Positions 1 to 9,925 of a stretch of 64,000 bases of DNA are shown here, piece after piece (position 1 is the first letter of the stretch; each line of letters begins with the position of its first letter). The notes beneath the pieces are model-generated. The model was given only the letters and a program-made list of their open reading frames with translations, was not told the origin of the DNA and did not search any database. The DNA is taken from positions 1-64,000 of the forward strand of contig DASTBU010000043.1 of NCBI GenBank assembly GCA_035711845.1, read 5' to 3'. This DNA is from DASTBU01 sp035711845. Its GTDB lineage: Bacteria; Acidobacteriota; Vicinamibacteria; Vicinamibacterales; 2-12-FULL-66-21. The translations under genes were made by a program, and so were the position numbers.

Positions 1-2499
1 GACAACCGCGATCAGTTCGGCATCCGAATGGACTATCAGCTCAGCGACAAGCACGCGGTGCTCGGACGGTACCTGCGCTCGAACACCGAAGCCATCACGC
101 CGCCGACGACGAGGCCGATCGGCACCACGTCGAAAGCGACGCTCCAGCAGAATCAGTTCGGCGGCAGCCTCGGCGGTCCGGTCGTTCGCAACCGTTTGTT
201 CGGGTTCGGGTTCTACGAGGGCTTCCGCAACACGAGCGGGATCACCCAGAACTTCGCGGTCCTGAGCGACGCCCAGCGGACCGGCAATTTCGGCAGTACG
301 CCGATAAGGGATCCGGCCACTGGACTCCCCTTCGACAACAACACCATCCCGGAATCGATGATCGATCCGACAGCCCGCCAGCTCATCGATGAGTTCGTTC
401 CCCGCGCCAACAGCGGCGTCAATCGCTATATCGCCTCGCCCGAGAACGAAGATAACCGCGACCAGTTCGGCATCCGGATGGATTACCAGCTGACCCAGGG
501 CCACTCGCTCCTCGGACGATATCAACGCTCCGACACCGAAGCGATTTCGCCTCCGACGACACGGCCCATAGGAAACGTTGCGAAGGCCACGTTACAGGAC
601 GTGATGTTCTCGGACACGTACATTTTCAGCTCGAACGCCATCAACGTGGCCCGGTTCTCGTACAACCGCATCGGCGCGAACCCCCAGCTCACCAGCGGTC
701 TACGTAACGCGGATTACGGCATCAACGTCCCGCACAACGTCGAAGGGGCAACAGGGCTGGCAAATATCGACATTACGGGATTCTTCAGCCTCGGCGACCA
801 GCAGCAGCCCTTCGTCGATCGCCTGAACGAGTCCTTCCAGTTCACGAACGACTTCAGCTGGATCAAGGGCCGGCACTCGATGAAGTTCGGCTTGGACGTG
901 CGGCGGGAACACATGGTGATCGCTTTTGTCAATCGGCCGAACGGCGACTTCACGTTCACCAACTTCTTCACAGGAAATGCACTGGCCGACTTCATGCTGG
1001 GTCTGCCCGCCCAGTTCCGCCGCACGACAGCGAACGCCATTCAGGATGGGAGCGGCTGGCTCTCGGCCGGATACGTACAGGACGAGTTTCGTCCACGGTC
1101 GAACGTGACGCTGAACCTCGGTCTGCGATACGAGTTACCCCAGCCGTTCGTGGACAAGAACGATGCGCTCAACGCGTTCCGGCCGGGCCAGCAGTCCCAG
1201 CGTTTCCCGAACGCTCCTCTCGGACTGGTCTATCCGGGAGATCCAGGCGTGCCGCGCGGCACGTACGAGACCGACAAGAACAATTTCGCGCCTCGCATCG
1301 CCGCCGTCTGGGACCCGACCGGAACGGGACGTTCGAGCCTGCGTGCGGCATGGGGCATCTTCTTCGACGCCATCTCGGGGCAGGGCGACTTCTTCCAGAA
1401 CGGCGTTCTTGCGCCGCCGTTCACGCCCCTGCTCCAGGTCAATTCACCGCCGGTTCCTTTGACGCTGCGCGATCCAATGAGTGTCATCACCGGCGGCAGC
1501 ACCGATTTCCCTCCCGGATTGATTTTCATCGGCTGGGGAGAAGACTTCACGACGCCGTACGCCCATCACTTCAACGTGACCTGGCAGCAGCAGATCGGCG
1601 AGTCCCTGGGCGCTGAAGTGGGTTACGTCGGCTCGCGCGGCCGGAACCTGCCGATTTTTATCGAAGTCAATCCCGGCGTCTACGCGCCGGGGCAGACGAC
1701 ACGCGGCGCGCGAGTCTTTCCGGCGTACAGCCTCGTTCGCCCGACGTTCTCGGAGGCGGAATCCTGGTACGATTCGCTACAGGCGAGCCTTCGGATGCGG
1801 CCGACGCACGGCATCAGCTTCCTCGCGTCCTACACGCTCGGCGACGCGCGCGACCACATCTCCGGCCTGAACATCGGGAACACGGAACAACGCCGGCCCG
1901 TGCTGGCGGCCACTATCGGGGACGACGCCTCCATCGAGAGAGCGCTCGACGCCGAGAAAGGACCGGCCCTCTTCGATGTCCGGCATCGCTTCGTGGTCAG
2001 CTTCACGGCCGAACTGCCCACGCCGCAGGGCAATGGCCCCGTGATGGAACACCTGCTTGGCGGCTGGCAGGTCAACGGCATCGTCCAGGCCCAGACCGGT
2101 TTTCCGTTCACGGTCTATGACCCGAACACCACGATTCGGTTCCTGCAGGAGCGAGGCAACCAGACGTGCGATCCGAACGACAACGCGCCTGAGACCGTGG
2201 AGCAGTGGTTCAACACCACCTGTTTCGAGCGCCGGCCGCTCGCGCAGACGGCAGAACCCGGCACGACGCCGCGCAACAGCGTCCGCGGACCAGGCTTCGC
2301 TCGCACCGATCTGTCGCTCTTCAAAAACGTCGTTCTGACCGGGACGCACCGTCTGCAGTTCCGGTTCGAGATGTTCAACCTCTTCAATCAGACCAGATTC
2401 GGCCAGCCAGGGTTTCTGCTCGGCTCCCAGGACTTCGGCCGGATTACCAGCTCGGACGACGGGCGTGTGATTCAGCTGGCGGTGAAGTACAACTTCTGA
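1..2499 (+). CDS. TonB-dependent receptor, Oar-like (5' truncated by window edge)
   Basis: Outer-membrane beta-barrel receptor of the Oar-like/carboxypeptidase-regulatory type that is expanded in Acidobacteriota. It probably takes up large or bound substrates energised by TonB. The frame is open from base 1, so the signal peptide and N-terminal domain lie outside the window and 832 residues remain. Visible hallmarks are the plug motif GGSLGGP near residue 54, repeated barrel strands, NLFNQTRF near the C-terminus and a terminal aromatic residue (KYNF) that fits barrel assembly. Odd feature: the stretch DNRDQFGIRMDYQL at bases 1-42 recurs at bases 451-492 and homology continues to about base 600 of the second copy. 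The plug/first-strand region is therefore duplicated in frame with a 450-base offset. The substrate cannot be inferred. Confidence 0.9.
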   Translation, partial: DNRDQFGIRMDYQLSDKHAVLGRYLRSNTEAITPPTTRPIGTTSKATLQQNQFGGSLGGPVVRNRLFGFGFYEGFRNTSGITQNFAVLSDAQRTGNFGSTPIRDPATGLPFDNNTIPESMIDPTARQLIDEFVPRANSGVNRYIASPENEDNRDQFGIRMDYQLTQGHSLLGRYQRSDTEAISPPTTRPIGNVAKATLQDVMFSDTYIFSSNAINVARFSYNRIGANPQLTSGLRNADYGINVPHNVEGATGLANIDITGFFSLGDQQQPFVDRLNESFQFTNDFSWIKGRHSMKFGLDVRREHMVIAFVNRPNGDFTFTNFFTGNALADFMLGLPAQFRRTTANAIQDGSGWLSAGYVQDEFRPRSNVTLNLGLRYELPQPFVDKNDALNAFRPGQQSQRFPNAPLGLVYPGDPGVPRGTYETDKNNFAPRIAAVWDPTGTGRSSLRAAWGIFFDAISGQGDFFQNGVLAPPFTPLLQVNSPPVPLTLRDPMSVITGGSTDFPPGLIFIGWGEDFTTPYAHHFNVTWQQQIGESLGAEVGYVGSRGRNLPIFIEVNPGVYAPGQTTRGARVFPAYSLVRPTFSEAESWYDSLQASLRMRPTHGISFLASYTLGDARDHISGLNIGNTEQRRPVLAATIGDDASIERALDAEKGPALFDVRHRFVVSFTAELPTPQGNGPVMEHLLGGWQVNGIVQAQTGFPFTVYDPNTTIRFLQERGNQTCDPNDNAPETVEQWFNTTCFERRPLAQTAEPGTTPRNSVRGPGFARTDLSLFKNVVLTGTHRLQFRFEMFNLFNQTRFGQPGFLLGSQDFGRITSSDDGRVIQLAVKYNF

Positions 2500-2500
2500 A

Positions 2501-2535
2501 CAGTTGCCAGTTGCCAGTTGCCAGTCGCCAGTCGG
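2501..2535. repeat. Heptamer array, word CAGTTGC
   Basis: Five exact 7-base units start one base after the TonB receptor stop codon: CAGTTGC three times, then CAGTCGC and CAGTCGG. It is one of many locus-specific heptamer arrays in this window. Confidence 0.9.
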
Positions 2536-2570
2536 CTCCGGGCGGTTTCTGAAGACGCTCTCACGGCTCG

Positions 2571-2649
2571 CACGATGAGACGATGACACGAAGCGCACGA
2601 TGAATTAGTCTAGTTTTCATCGTGTTCTTCCTGTCATCGTGTTCATCGG
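2571..2649. terminator. Long imperfect hairpin built from CACGATGA octamers
   Basis: Octamers related to CACGATGA (about 2571-2604) are followed by an 11-base loop and their reverse complement TTCATCGTG (2616-2624, continuing to about 2649). The central 9-bp stem 2596-2604/2616-2624 is perfect and the outer part is mismatched. It lies between the receptor and a co-directional peptidase gene, so it could end receptor transcription. There is no U-tract typical of an intrinsic terminator. Confidence 0.5.
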
Positions 2650-2710
2650 GGAAGCCGTCGGATCGTTGCGACAAGCCGTCGGCTCGTGTCGACCTCTCAG
2701 AGAGCAAGCC

Positions 2711-3805
2711 ATGAAGAACAAGGTCCTCCCCGTTGGCCTTGCCGCGGGGATGCTCGCGCTCGGGGCGCAGTACTCAATCGACGCGCAGTCGGCGGTGGCT
2801 CGCACCGACAAGGGCCTCACTGCCGTCGAGGGCCTGAAGGTCGGGCATCACACGCTCACCGAGCGGCCGACCGGCTGCACGGTGATCCTCGTCGAGGGTG
2901 ACGGCGTGCCGGGTGGCGTGTCGCAGCGCGGGGGCGCGCCGGGCACGCGCGAGACCGACCTGCTCGATCCGCTCAACATGGTCGACAAGGTCAACGCGAT
3001 CGTGTTGTCGGGCGGAAGTGCCTACGGCCTCGACGCGGCGCAGGGCGTGGTTCGCTATCTCGAAGAGCGGAACATCGGCTGGAAGGTTGGCCCCCTGGGT
3101 GTCGTGCCGATCGTTCCGTCCGCGATTCTCTTCGACCTCGGGTTCGGCGGCAATCCGAAGATCCGGCCGACCGCTGATTGCGGTTACAAAGCTGCCGAAA
3201 CAGCGACCGATGCCGCGGTCCCCGAGGGCAACATCGGCGCCGGAGCGGGCGCGACGGTCGGCAAGATGGGGATGGGCAGATCGATGAAGGGCGGCATCGG
3301 ATCGGCGTCGGTCACGCTCCCCAACGGCCTCGTGGTCGCCGCGATCGTGGCCATCAACGCCGTCGGCGACGTCATCGATCCACAAACAGGGCAAGTGGTC
3401 GCCGGCGTGCGCACGCAGGACGGCAAGGGACTCGCCGACGTGCGCAAGCTCCTGAAGTCCGGCGCCCTCATCCGCCCGACTCCACCCCGGGCCGGCGAGA
3501 GCACCACGATCGGCCTGGTCGCGACCAACGCAAGGCTCACGAAGACCGAAGTGAATCGCGTGGCGGTGATGGCCGACGATGGATTTGCGAGGGCGATCAA
3601 CCCGTCGCACACGTCAGGAGATGGCGACACGATCTTCGCACTCGCAACAGGCCGCTGGAACGGCGAGGCCAACAGCTCGATGGTTGGCGCGCTCGCCGCC
3701 GAGGCCATGGCCGAGGCGATCGTCCGCGCGGTCGTGGCCGCCGAGAGCCTCGGCGGCGTGCCGTCGGCCCGCGAGCTTGGCACGGTTCCCGCGCGCTTCA
3801 AATGA
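2711..3805 (+). CDS. Exported P1 family (S58) peptidase, DmpA/NylC-like
   Basis: Ntn-hydrolase of the L-aminopeptidase/D-esterase (peptidase S58) family, which matures by autocleavage to expose an N-terminal Ser/Thr nucleophile. The start at 2711 is chosen because it gives a clean signal peptide (basic MKNK, then a hydrophobic core to about residue 24); the longer frame back to 2639 adds a non-signal extension. Family blocks visible are GGSAYGLDAAQG, the glycine-rich GNIGAGAGATVGK, NPSHTSGDGDTIFALATG and the nucleophile block ESTTIGLVATNARLT. The expected nucleophile is Thr265. The residue before it is Ser264, where related proteins I recall have Asn (Asn-Thr in NylC). Length is 364 residues. 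The stop overlaps the next start (ATGA), so it is translationally coupled to the PhoD-like gene. Confidence 0.88.
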   Translation: MKNKVLPVGLAAGMLALGAQYSIDAQSAVARTDKGLTAVEGLKVGHHTLTERPTGCTVILVEGDGVPGGVSQRGGAPGTRETDLLDPLNMVDKVNAIVLSGGSAYGLDAAQGVVRYLEERNIGWKVGPLGVVPIVPSAILFDLGFGGNPKIRPTADCGYKAAETATDAAVPEGNIGAGAGATVGKMGMGRSMKGGIGSASVTLPNGLVVAAIVAINAVGDVIDPQTGQVVAGVRTQDGKGLADVRKLLKSGALIRPTPPRAGESTTIGLVATNARLTKTEVNRVAVMADDGFARAINPSHTSGDGDTIFALATGRWNGEANSSMVGALAAEAMAEAIVRAVVAAESLGGVPSARELGTVPARFK

Positions 3806-5451
3806 TTCGACGGCCGCGACGGATCGATCGCCGGACATTTCTGCGTCGATCGCTCGGTGCGGGAGCCGCCGCCGGCCTCTGCCAACCCCTGGTCCACGGT
3901 CTGGGTCCGGTCTCGCCGTTTGGAACACGGGCCACGGACCACGGACCACGTTTCGTTTCTGCGCCCGCCATCATTCAATCGCCGGCGTCCCGGCCGCAGC
4001 TCCAGCAGGGCGTAGCTGCGGGCGACGCCGGCGCCGGACGTGCCGTCATCTGGAGCCGCAGCGATCGTCCGTCCCGGATGTTCGTCGAGTACGCGACGAC
4101 GGATCGCTTCACGAACGTCCGCCGGGTGCCCGGCCCGGCAGCGCTCGAAAGCTCCGACTATACCGCTCGGGTAGTTCTCACCGATCTGCCGGACGGGCAA
4201 CGCATCTTCTATCGCGTACTCTTTCAGGACCTCTCGGATCTCCGCGCGTGGAGCGAGCCCGGCCCCGGCAGTTTCTCGACTGCCCCGGCCCCTGGCACGA
4301 CTCGCGACGTCACGCTCGCGTGGTCGGCCGACACGGTCGGGCAGGGCTGGGGGATCAACCAGGAATGGGGCGGGCTGCGGCTGTACGAAACAATGCGCCG
4401 CGCCGAGCCCGACATCTTCGTCCACTGCGGCGACACGATCTACGCCGACCAGCATCTTCCGCCCGAGATCGCGCTCGACGACGGGAGCATCTGGCGCAAC
4501 CTCGTGACCCCGGCGAAGTCGAAGGTTGCCGAGACGCTCGACGAGTTCCGGGGCAACTATCAGTACAACCTGATCGACGAGCACATGCGGAGCTTCAACG
4601 CGGCGGTCTCGCAAGTGGTCATCTGGGACGATCACGAGGTGCGCGACAACTGGTACCCCACGCGAAACCTCGAACAGGACAAGCGCTACACGGTCAAGAG
4701 CGCGGCCCTCCTGGCCGCGCGCGCGAGGCAGGCCTTCTTCGAATACGATCCGCTGCCTCTCATCGGCGACGATCCGGAGCGGATCTACAGGACCGTGCCG
4801 TACGGCGACGCGCTCGAGGTGTTCGCGCTCGATCTCCGAAGCTATCGCAGCGCCAACAGCGACAACCGTCAGCCGGTGCTCGTTGACGAGTCGCGGCTGC
4901 TCGGCGCGGGACAGCTCGCCTGGTTCAAGGCGCGGCTGGCCGCCAGCCGCGCGAGCTGGAAGGTGATCGCCTGCGACATGCCGATCGGGCTCATCGTACG
5001 CGACTTTCCGTCGCACTACGAAGCCTTTGCCAATGCCGACCATGGCGCGCCGCTCGGCCGCGAGCTGGAGCTGGCCGACCTGCTCCGTTTCATCCGCGAC
5101 CGGAAGATCCGCAACGTCGTCTGGATCACCGGGGACGTCCACTACTGCGCCGCGCACCATTACGATCCATCCCGGGCGCAGTTCACCGAGTTCGATCCGT
5201 TCTGGGAATTCGTCGCGGGCCCATTGAACGCGGGGACGTTCGGCCCCAACGAGCTGGACCGTACGTTCGGCCCCGAGGTGAAGTTCAACGGGGTGCCGAA
5301 GGGGATGAAGGGCAATCGCCCGCCGAGCGACGGCCTGCAGTTCTTCGGCACGCTGCGCATCGACGCGCGGACACGTGCCCTGACGGCGCGTCTGCACGAC
5401 CTGTCGGGGAAGATTCTGGTCAGCGTGGAGCTGCCAGCGGCGGAAGCGTGA
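3802..5451 (+). CDS. phoD: Tat-exported PhoD-like alkaline phosphatase/phosphodiesterase
   Basis: Metal-dependent phosphatase of the PhoD family, 549 residues. The N-terminus carries a twin-arginine signal (RRTFLRRSLGAGAAAG), so the folded metalloenzyme should be exported. Metal-binding blocks are HCGDTIYAD (Asp211), IWDDHEVRDNW (Asp276-His278) and ITGDVHYCAAHH (Asp445-His447), in the family's usual order. The N-terminal PhoD_N beta-domain precedes the catalytic domain. ATG at 3802 overlaps the stop of the S58 peptidase gene. Between the signal peptide and the mature domain (bases 3927-3950) is a short heptamer repeat, ACGGGCC/ACGGACC, encoding Thr-Arg-Ala-Thr-Asp-His-Gly-Pro. It resembles the intergenic arrays of this window. 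The natural substrate is uncertain; PhoD enzymes act on phosphomono- and phosphodiesters. Confidence 0.92.
   Translation: MIRRPRRIDRRTFLRRSLGAGAAAGLCQPLVHGLGPVSPFGTRATDHGPRFVSAPAIIQSPASRPQLQQGVAAGDAGAGRAVIWSRSDRPSRMFVEYATTDRFTNVRRVPGPAALESSDYTARVVLTDLPDGQRIFYRVLFQDLSDLRAWSEPGPGSFSTAPAPGTTRDVTLAWSADTVGQGWGINQEWGGLRLYETMRRAEPDIFVHCGDTIYADQHLPPEIALDDGSIWRNLVTPAKSKVAETLDEFRGNYQYNLIDEHMRSFNAAVSQVVIWDDHEVRDNWYPTRNLEQDKRYTVKSAALLAARARQAFFEYDPLPLIGDDPERIYRTVPYGDALEVFALDLRSYRSANSDNRQPVLVDESRLLGAGQLAWFKARLAASRASWKVIACDMPIGLIVRDFPSHYEAFANADHGAPLGRELELADLLRFIRDRKIRNVVWITGDVHYCAAHHYDPSRAQFTEFDPFWEFVAGPLNAGTFGPNELDRTFGPEVKFNGVPKGMKGNRPPSDGLQFFGTLRIDARTRALTARLHDLSGKILVSVELPAAEA
3927..3950 (+). repeat. Heptamer array inside phoD-like gene, word ACGGACC
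   Basis: Units ACGGGCC, ACGGACC, ACGGACC and a partial ACG follow each other in frame, in the low-constraint linker just after the Tat signal peptide. Confidence 0.7.
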
Positions 5452-5574
5452 GCAGCGACCGCGACGTGTCCTTCAACGCGGAGCGATGATCCGGCAGCGA
5501 AGGCAGTGTGACAGCCAATGTCCTGGATACGCGACTGATACAACGATTTCCCGTTTCAGCCGTCAAACCACTCC

Positions 5575-8043
5575 ATGGAAGCATTCCTGAAGGATCTCAG
5601 GCAGTCGCTGCGGATGTTCGCCGCGAGCCCGGCGTTCACGCTGGCAGCGGTCGCCGCGCTGACGCTCGGCATCGGCGCCAATACTGCGATCTTCTCGGTC
5701 GTGAACGCGGTGCTGCTGAGGCCGCTGGCCGTTCCCGACCCCGACCGGGTCGTCGTGTTCATGAACGTCACGCCGCGGGGCAGCGGCGCCGCCGCGTCGC
5801 CGGCCAAGTTCACCCACTACCGAGCCCAGGACGAGGTCGTCGAGGCGGTGTCGGCCATCACCTTCGGCGTCGTGAACCTCACAGGAACGGGCTTCCCCGA
5901 GCAGCTCCAGTCTGGCCGGATCTCGGCCGATTTCTTCAGGCTGACCGCGGCGCCGTTCGTGCTCGGTCGGCCGTTCCTGCCCGAGGAGGACGTGCCGAAC
6001 GGCCCGCTCGTCACCGTGATCTCCAGGCGCCTGTGGGAGACTCGATTCAACAGCGACGACAGCGTCGTGGGCATGAGTATTTCGCTCGGAGGCCAGCCGC
6101 ACACGATCGTCGGAGTGCTCGGCGACTTCGACTCCCGCGAGTTCGGCGCGACGCCGCAGGTGTGGCTCCTCTTTCAATTCCCCAATCCGACCGATCAGGG
6201 TCACTATTTCCGCACAGTCGGCCGTCTGAGGGCGGGTGTCACGCTCCAACAGGCCGATGAGCGGCTCCGCGCGTCGGCCGCGGACTTCCGTCGGCAATAT
6301 CCCGACGCGCTCGGTCCGCAGGGGAGCTTCGGCGTGCGCCCGATCCGCGACGTGATCGTCGGCCCGCAGACGCGGCAGTCGCTCCTCGTCTACGTGGGGG
6401 CCGTGAGCTTCGTGCTGCTCATCGCCTGCGCGAACGTCGCGAACCTGCTGCTCGTCCGCGCGAGCGCGCGGCGGCGCGAGATCGCCATCCGTGCCGCGAT
6501 CGGCGGCTCGCGCAGCCGCATCATCCGGCAGTTGCTGACCGAGAGCGTCGCGCTGTCCCTGACGGGCGGCCTGCTCGGCCTGTTCGTAGGATGGGCTGGA
6601 ATCCGTGCGCTGCTGTCGATCAACACGGCGGGACTGCCGCGGGTGGGTGAGGACGGTTCGCTCGTGGGCCTCGACTGGCGCGTGGTGGCCTTTACGATGG
6701 CTGTGTCGCTTGTGACCGGGATGATCTTCGGCCTCATTCCTGCGCTCCACAGCTCCAGGACCGACTTGACGACGACTTTGAAAGAGAGCGCCGGACGATC
6801 GGGTACCGGGCTCCGCCAGAACAAGGTCCGCTCGGTCCTCGTCGTCGCCGAGCTCGCGCTCGCGCTGGTTCTGCTGATCGGGGCCGCGCTGTTGATTCGA
6901 ACGGCGATGGCGCTCGCCAGGGTCGACCCCGGCTTCGATACGAAGAACGTGCTCACGCTGAAGATGTCGCTCAAGGGCGCGGAGTACGAGAAAGCGGAAG
7001 CCGTCGAGACCGTCGTCCGCAACGGCGCCGAACGGGTGCGTGCGATACCGGGTGTTGAACTGGCGAGCGCAACCTGCTGCGTGCCGCTCGAAGGGGGCTA
7101 CGGGTTGGGGTTCCGGATCGTCGGACGCCCGCTCGCGGCCGACAGCCAGGGGCCGTTCCATGGGGGCGCCGGCTGGATGACGGTGTCGCCCGGCTACTTC
7201 GAGGTGTTCAAGATCCCGGTGAGGCGCGGACGGACGTTCACCGAGCGCGACACGAGCGCATCTACGCCGGTCGCGATCGTCAACGAGGCGATGGCACGGC
7301 AGTTCTGGCAGGACAGCGATCCGCTCAACGACCGCATCGTCATCGGCAAGGGCGCGATGCGCGAGTTCGAGGCCGAGGGAGAACGCCAGATCGTCGGCGT
7401 CGTAGCCGACATCCGGAGCAATGGCCTGGACGTGGAGCCGCAGCCGCAGATGTGGATCCCACAAGCGCAGGTGCCCGACGCGGCCAACGCGCTGAACATC
7501 GGCCTCTCCCCGATCTCGTGGATCGTGCGGACGACGGTGCCACCGCAGTCCTTGAGCAGCCTGATCCAGGAGACGCTGCAGCAGTCGACCGGGTTGCCGG
7601 TCACCGATATCCGCCCGATGGACGAGATTGCCGCACGCTCGGTGTCGCGCCAGAGGTTCAACATGTGGGTGATGACGGTGTTCGGCGCCTGCGCGCTGCT
7701 CCTGGCTGCCATCGGCATCTATGGACTGATGGCGTACTCGGTCGAACAGCGGACGCAGGAGATCGGAATCCGCCTGGCGCTCGGCGCGCAGGCGTCTCAG
7801 GTCAGAAGGATGGTGGTCGTGCAGGGGATGACGCTGGCCCTCGTCGGCCTGGCGATCGGGCTCGGCGCGGCTTTCGGGATCGCGCGGCTGATCACCACCT
7901 TGCTGTTCGGAGTCAGCGCGCGCGATCCGCTCGTATTCACCGCCGTCCCCGCGCTGCTGGCGGCTGTGGCACTACTGGCCGTGTGGCTGCCCGCGCGGCG
8001 CGCGAGCAGCGTCGATCCGCTCATCGCCTTGAGGTATGAATAA
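5575..8043 (+). CDS. ADOP-type ABC transporter permease (MacB/FtsX duplicated)
   Basis: Inner-membrane permease of the acidobacterial duplicated orphan permease type, 822 residues. It has two MacB_PCD plus FtsX modules in one chain. The N-terminal signature FTLAAVAALTLGIGANTAIFSVVNAVLLRPL is split here as TLGIGANTAIFSVVNAVLLR (residues about 30-49). Membrane segments are visible near residues 20-45, 275-300, 325-345, 375-395, 420-445, 695-720, 750-775 and 785-810. LLIACANVANLLLVRASARR and AIGIYGLMAYSV mark the two FtsX halves. The last residues are DPLIALRYE, the usual family end. There is no ATPase domain and no ATPase gene next to it, which is normal for the type. Substrate unknown; MacB relatives export peptides or lipids. 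No clear ribosome binding site precedes the ATG. Confidence 0.9.
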   Translation: MEAFLKDLRQSLRMFAASPAFTLAAVAALTLGIGANTAIFSVVNAVLLRPLAVPDPDRVVVFMNVTPRGSGAAASPAKFTHYRAQDEVVEAVSAITFGVVNLTGTGFPEQLQSGRISADFFRLTAAPFVLGRPFLPEEDVPNGPLVTVISRRLWETRFNSDDSVVGMSISLGGQPHTIVGVLGDFDSREFGATPQVWLLFQFPNPTDQGHYFRTVGRLRAGVTLQQADERLRASAADFRRQYPDALGPQGSFGVRPIRDVIVGPQTRQSLLVYVGAVSFVLLIACANVANLLLVRASARRREIAIRAAIGGSRSRIIRQLLTESVALSLTGGLLGLFVGWAGIRALLSINTAGLPRVGEDGSLVGLDWRVVAFTMAVSLVTGMIFGLIPALHSSRTDLTTTLKESAGRSGTGLRQNKVRSVLVVAELALALVLLIGAALLIRTAMALARVDPGFDTKNVLTLKMSLKGAEYEKAEAVETVVRNGAERVRAIPGVELASATCCVPLEGGYGLGFRIVGRPLAADSQGPFHGGAGWMTVSPGYFEVFKIPVRRGRTFTERDTSASTPVAIVNEAMARQFWQDSDPLNDRIVIGKGAMREFEAEGERQIVGVVADIRSNGLDVEPQPQMWIPQAQVPDAANALNIGLSPISWIVRTTVPPQSLSSLIQETLQQSTGLPVTDIRPMDEIAARSVSRQRFNMWVMTVFGACALLLAAIGIYGLMAYSVEQRTQEIGIRLALGAQASQVRRMVVVQGMTLALVGLAIGLGAAFGIARLITTLLFGVSARDPLVFTAVPALLAAVALLAVWLPARRASSVDPLIALRYE

Positions 8044-8052
8044 ACACAATAA

Positions 8053-8095
8053 ACTCCCAAGTTCCAACTCCCAACCGCCAACTTAGGTTGGGAGC
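8053..8095. terminator. Heptamer array with 9-bp hairpin between convergent genes
   Basis: Units ACTCCCA, AGTTCCA, ACTCCCA and ACCGCCA follow in tandem. The inverted copy GGTTGGGAG (8086-8094) pairs perfectly with CTCCCAACC (8068-8076). It sits between the 3' ends of the ADOP permease and ahcY and probably acts as a bidirectional terminator. Confidence 0.6.
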
Positions 8096-8122
8096 TGGCC
8101 GAGGACTCCGGATAGCTCGGCG

Positions 8123-9622
<1,500 letters not shown>

Positions 9623-9633
9623 CACGTTTCCTT

Positions 9634-9925
9634 TCTGGTCTCTTGGTCCCTGGCCCCTGAGTCCCTTGTCATTGGTCCCTCTGTCCGGGTCCCTTTGTCC
9701 TTGGTCCCTCTGTCCTTGGTCCCTCTGTCCAGTCCCGAGTCCCCGAGTCCCGAGTCCCCGAGCCCCGAGTCCCTCAGTCCCGAGCCCCGAGTCCCTTGTC
9801 GGTCCCTGGTCCCTCAAGATCAGGGACTCAGGGGACCGAGGACTCAGGGACCCGGACCCAGGGACCCAGGACTCAGGGACCCGGACCAGGGACCCAGGAC
9901 TCAAGGACCAGGGACCGAGGGACTG
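9634..9925. repeat. Large inverted heptamer array (GGTCCCT / AGGGACC) upstream of ahcY
   Basis: About 290 bases made almost entirely of words such as GTCCCTG, GAGTCCC and GGTCCCT in the left arm (to about 9812) and AGGGACC, AGGACTC and CAGGGAC in the right arm (from about 9818). The arms are inverted copies centred near 9815, so the transcript toward ahcY could fold into a very long imperfect hairpin. The stop codon of the upstream regulator gene (9901) lies inside it. No ORF is supported here. Confidence 0.9.

Noticed and set aside
3184..5397. 737-residue minus-strand open frame
   Set aside because: Antisense to the S58 peptidase and PhoD-like genes, which both carry full family motifs.
5563..7464. 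633-residue minus-strand open frame
   Set aside because: Antisense to the ADOP permease; Arg/His/Asp-rich shadow.
9634..9925. CRISPR array
   Set aside because: Repeats are 7-base words in direct contact with no unique spacers of 25-40 bases, and there are no cas genes.
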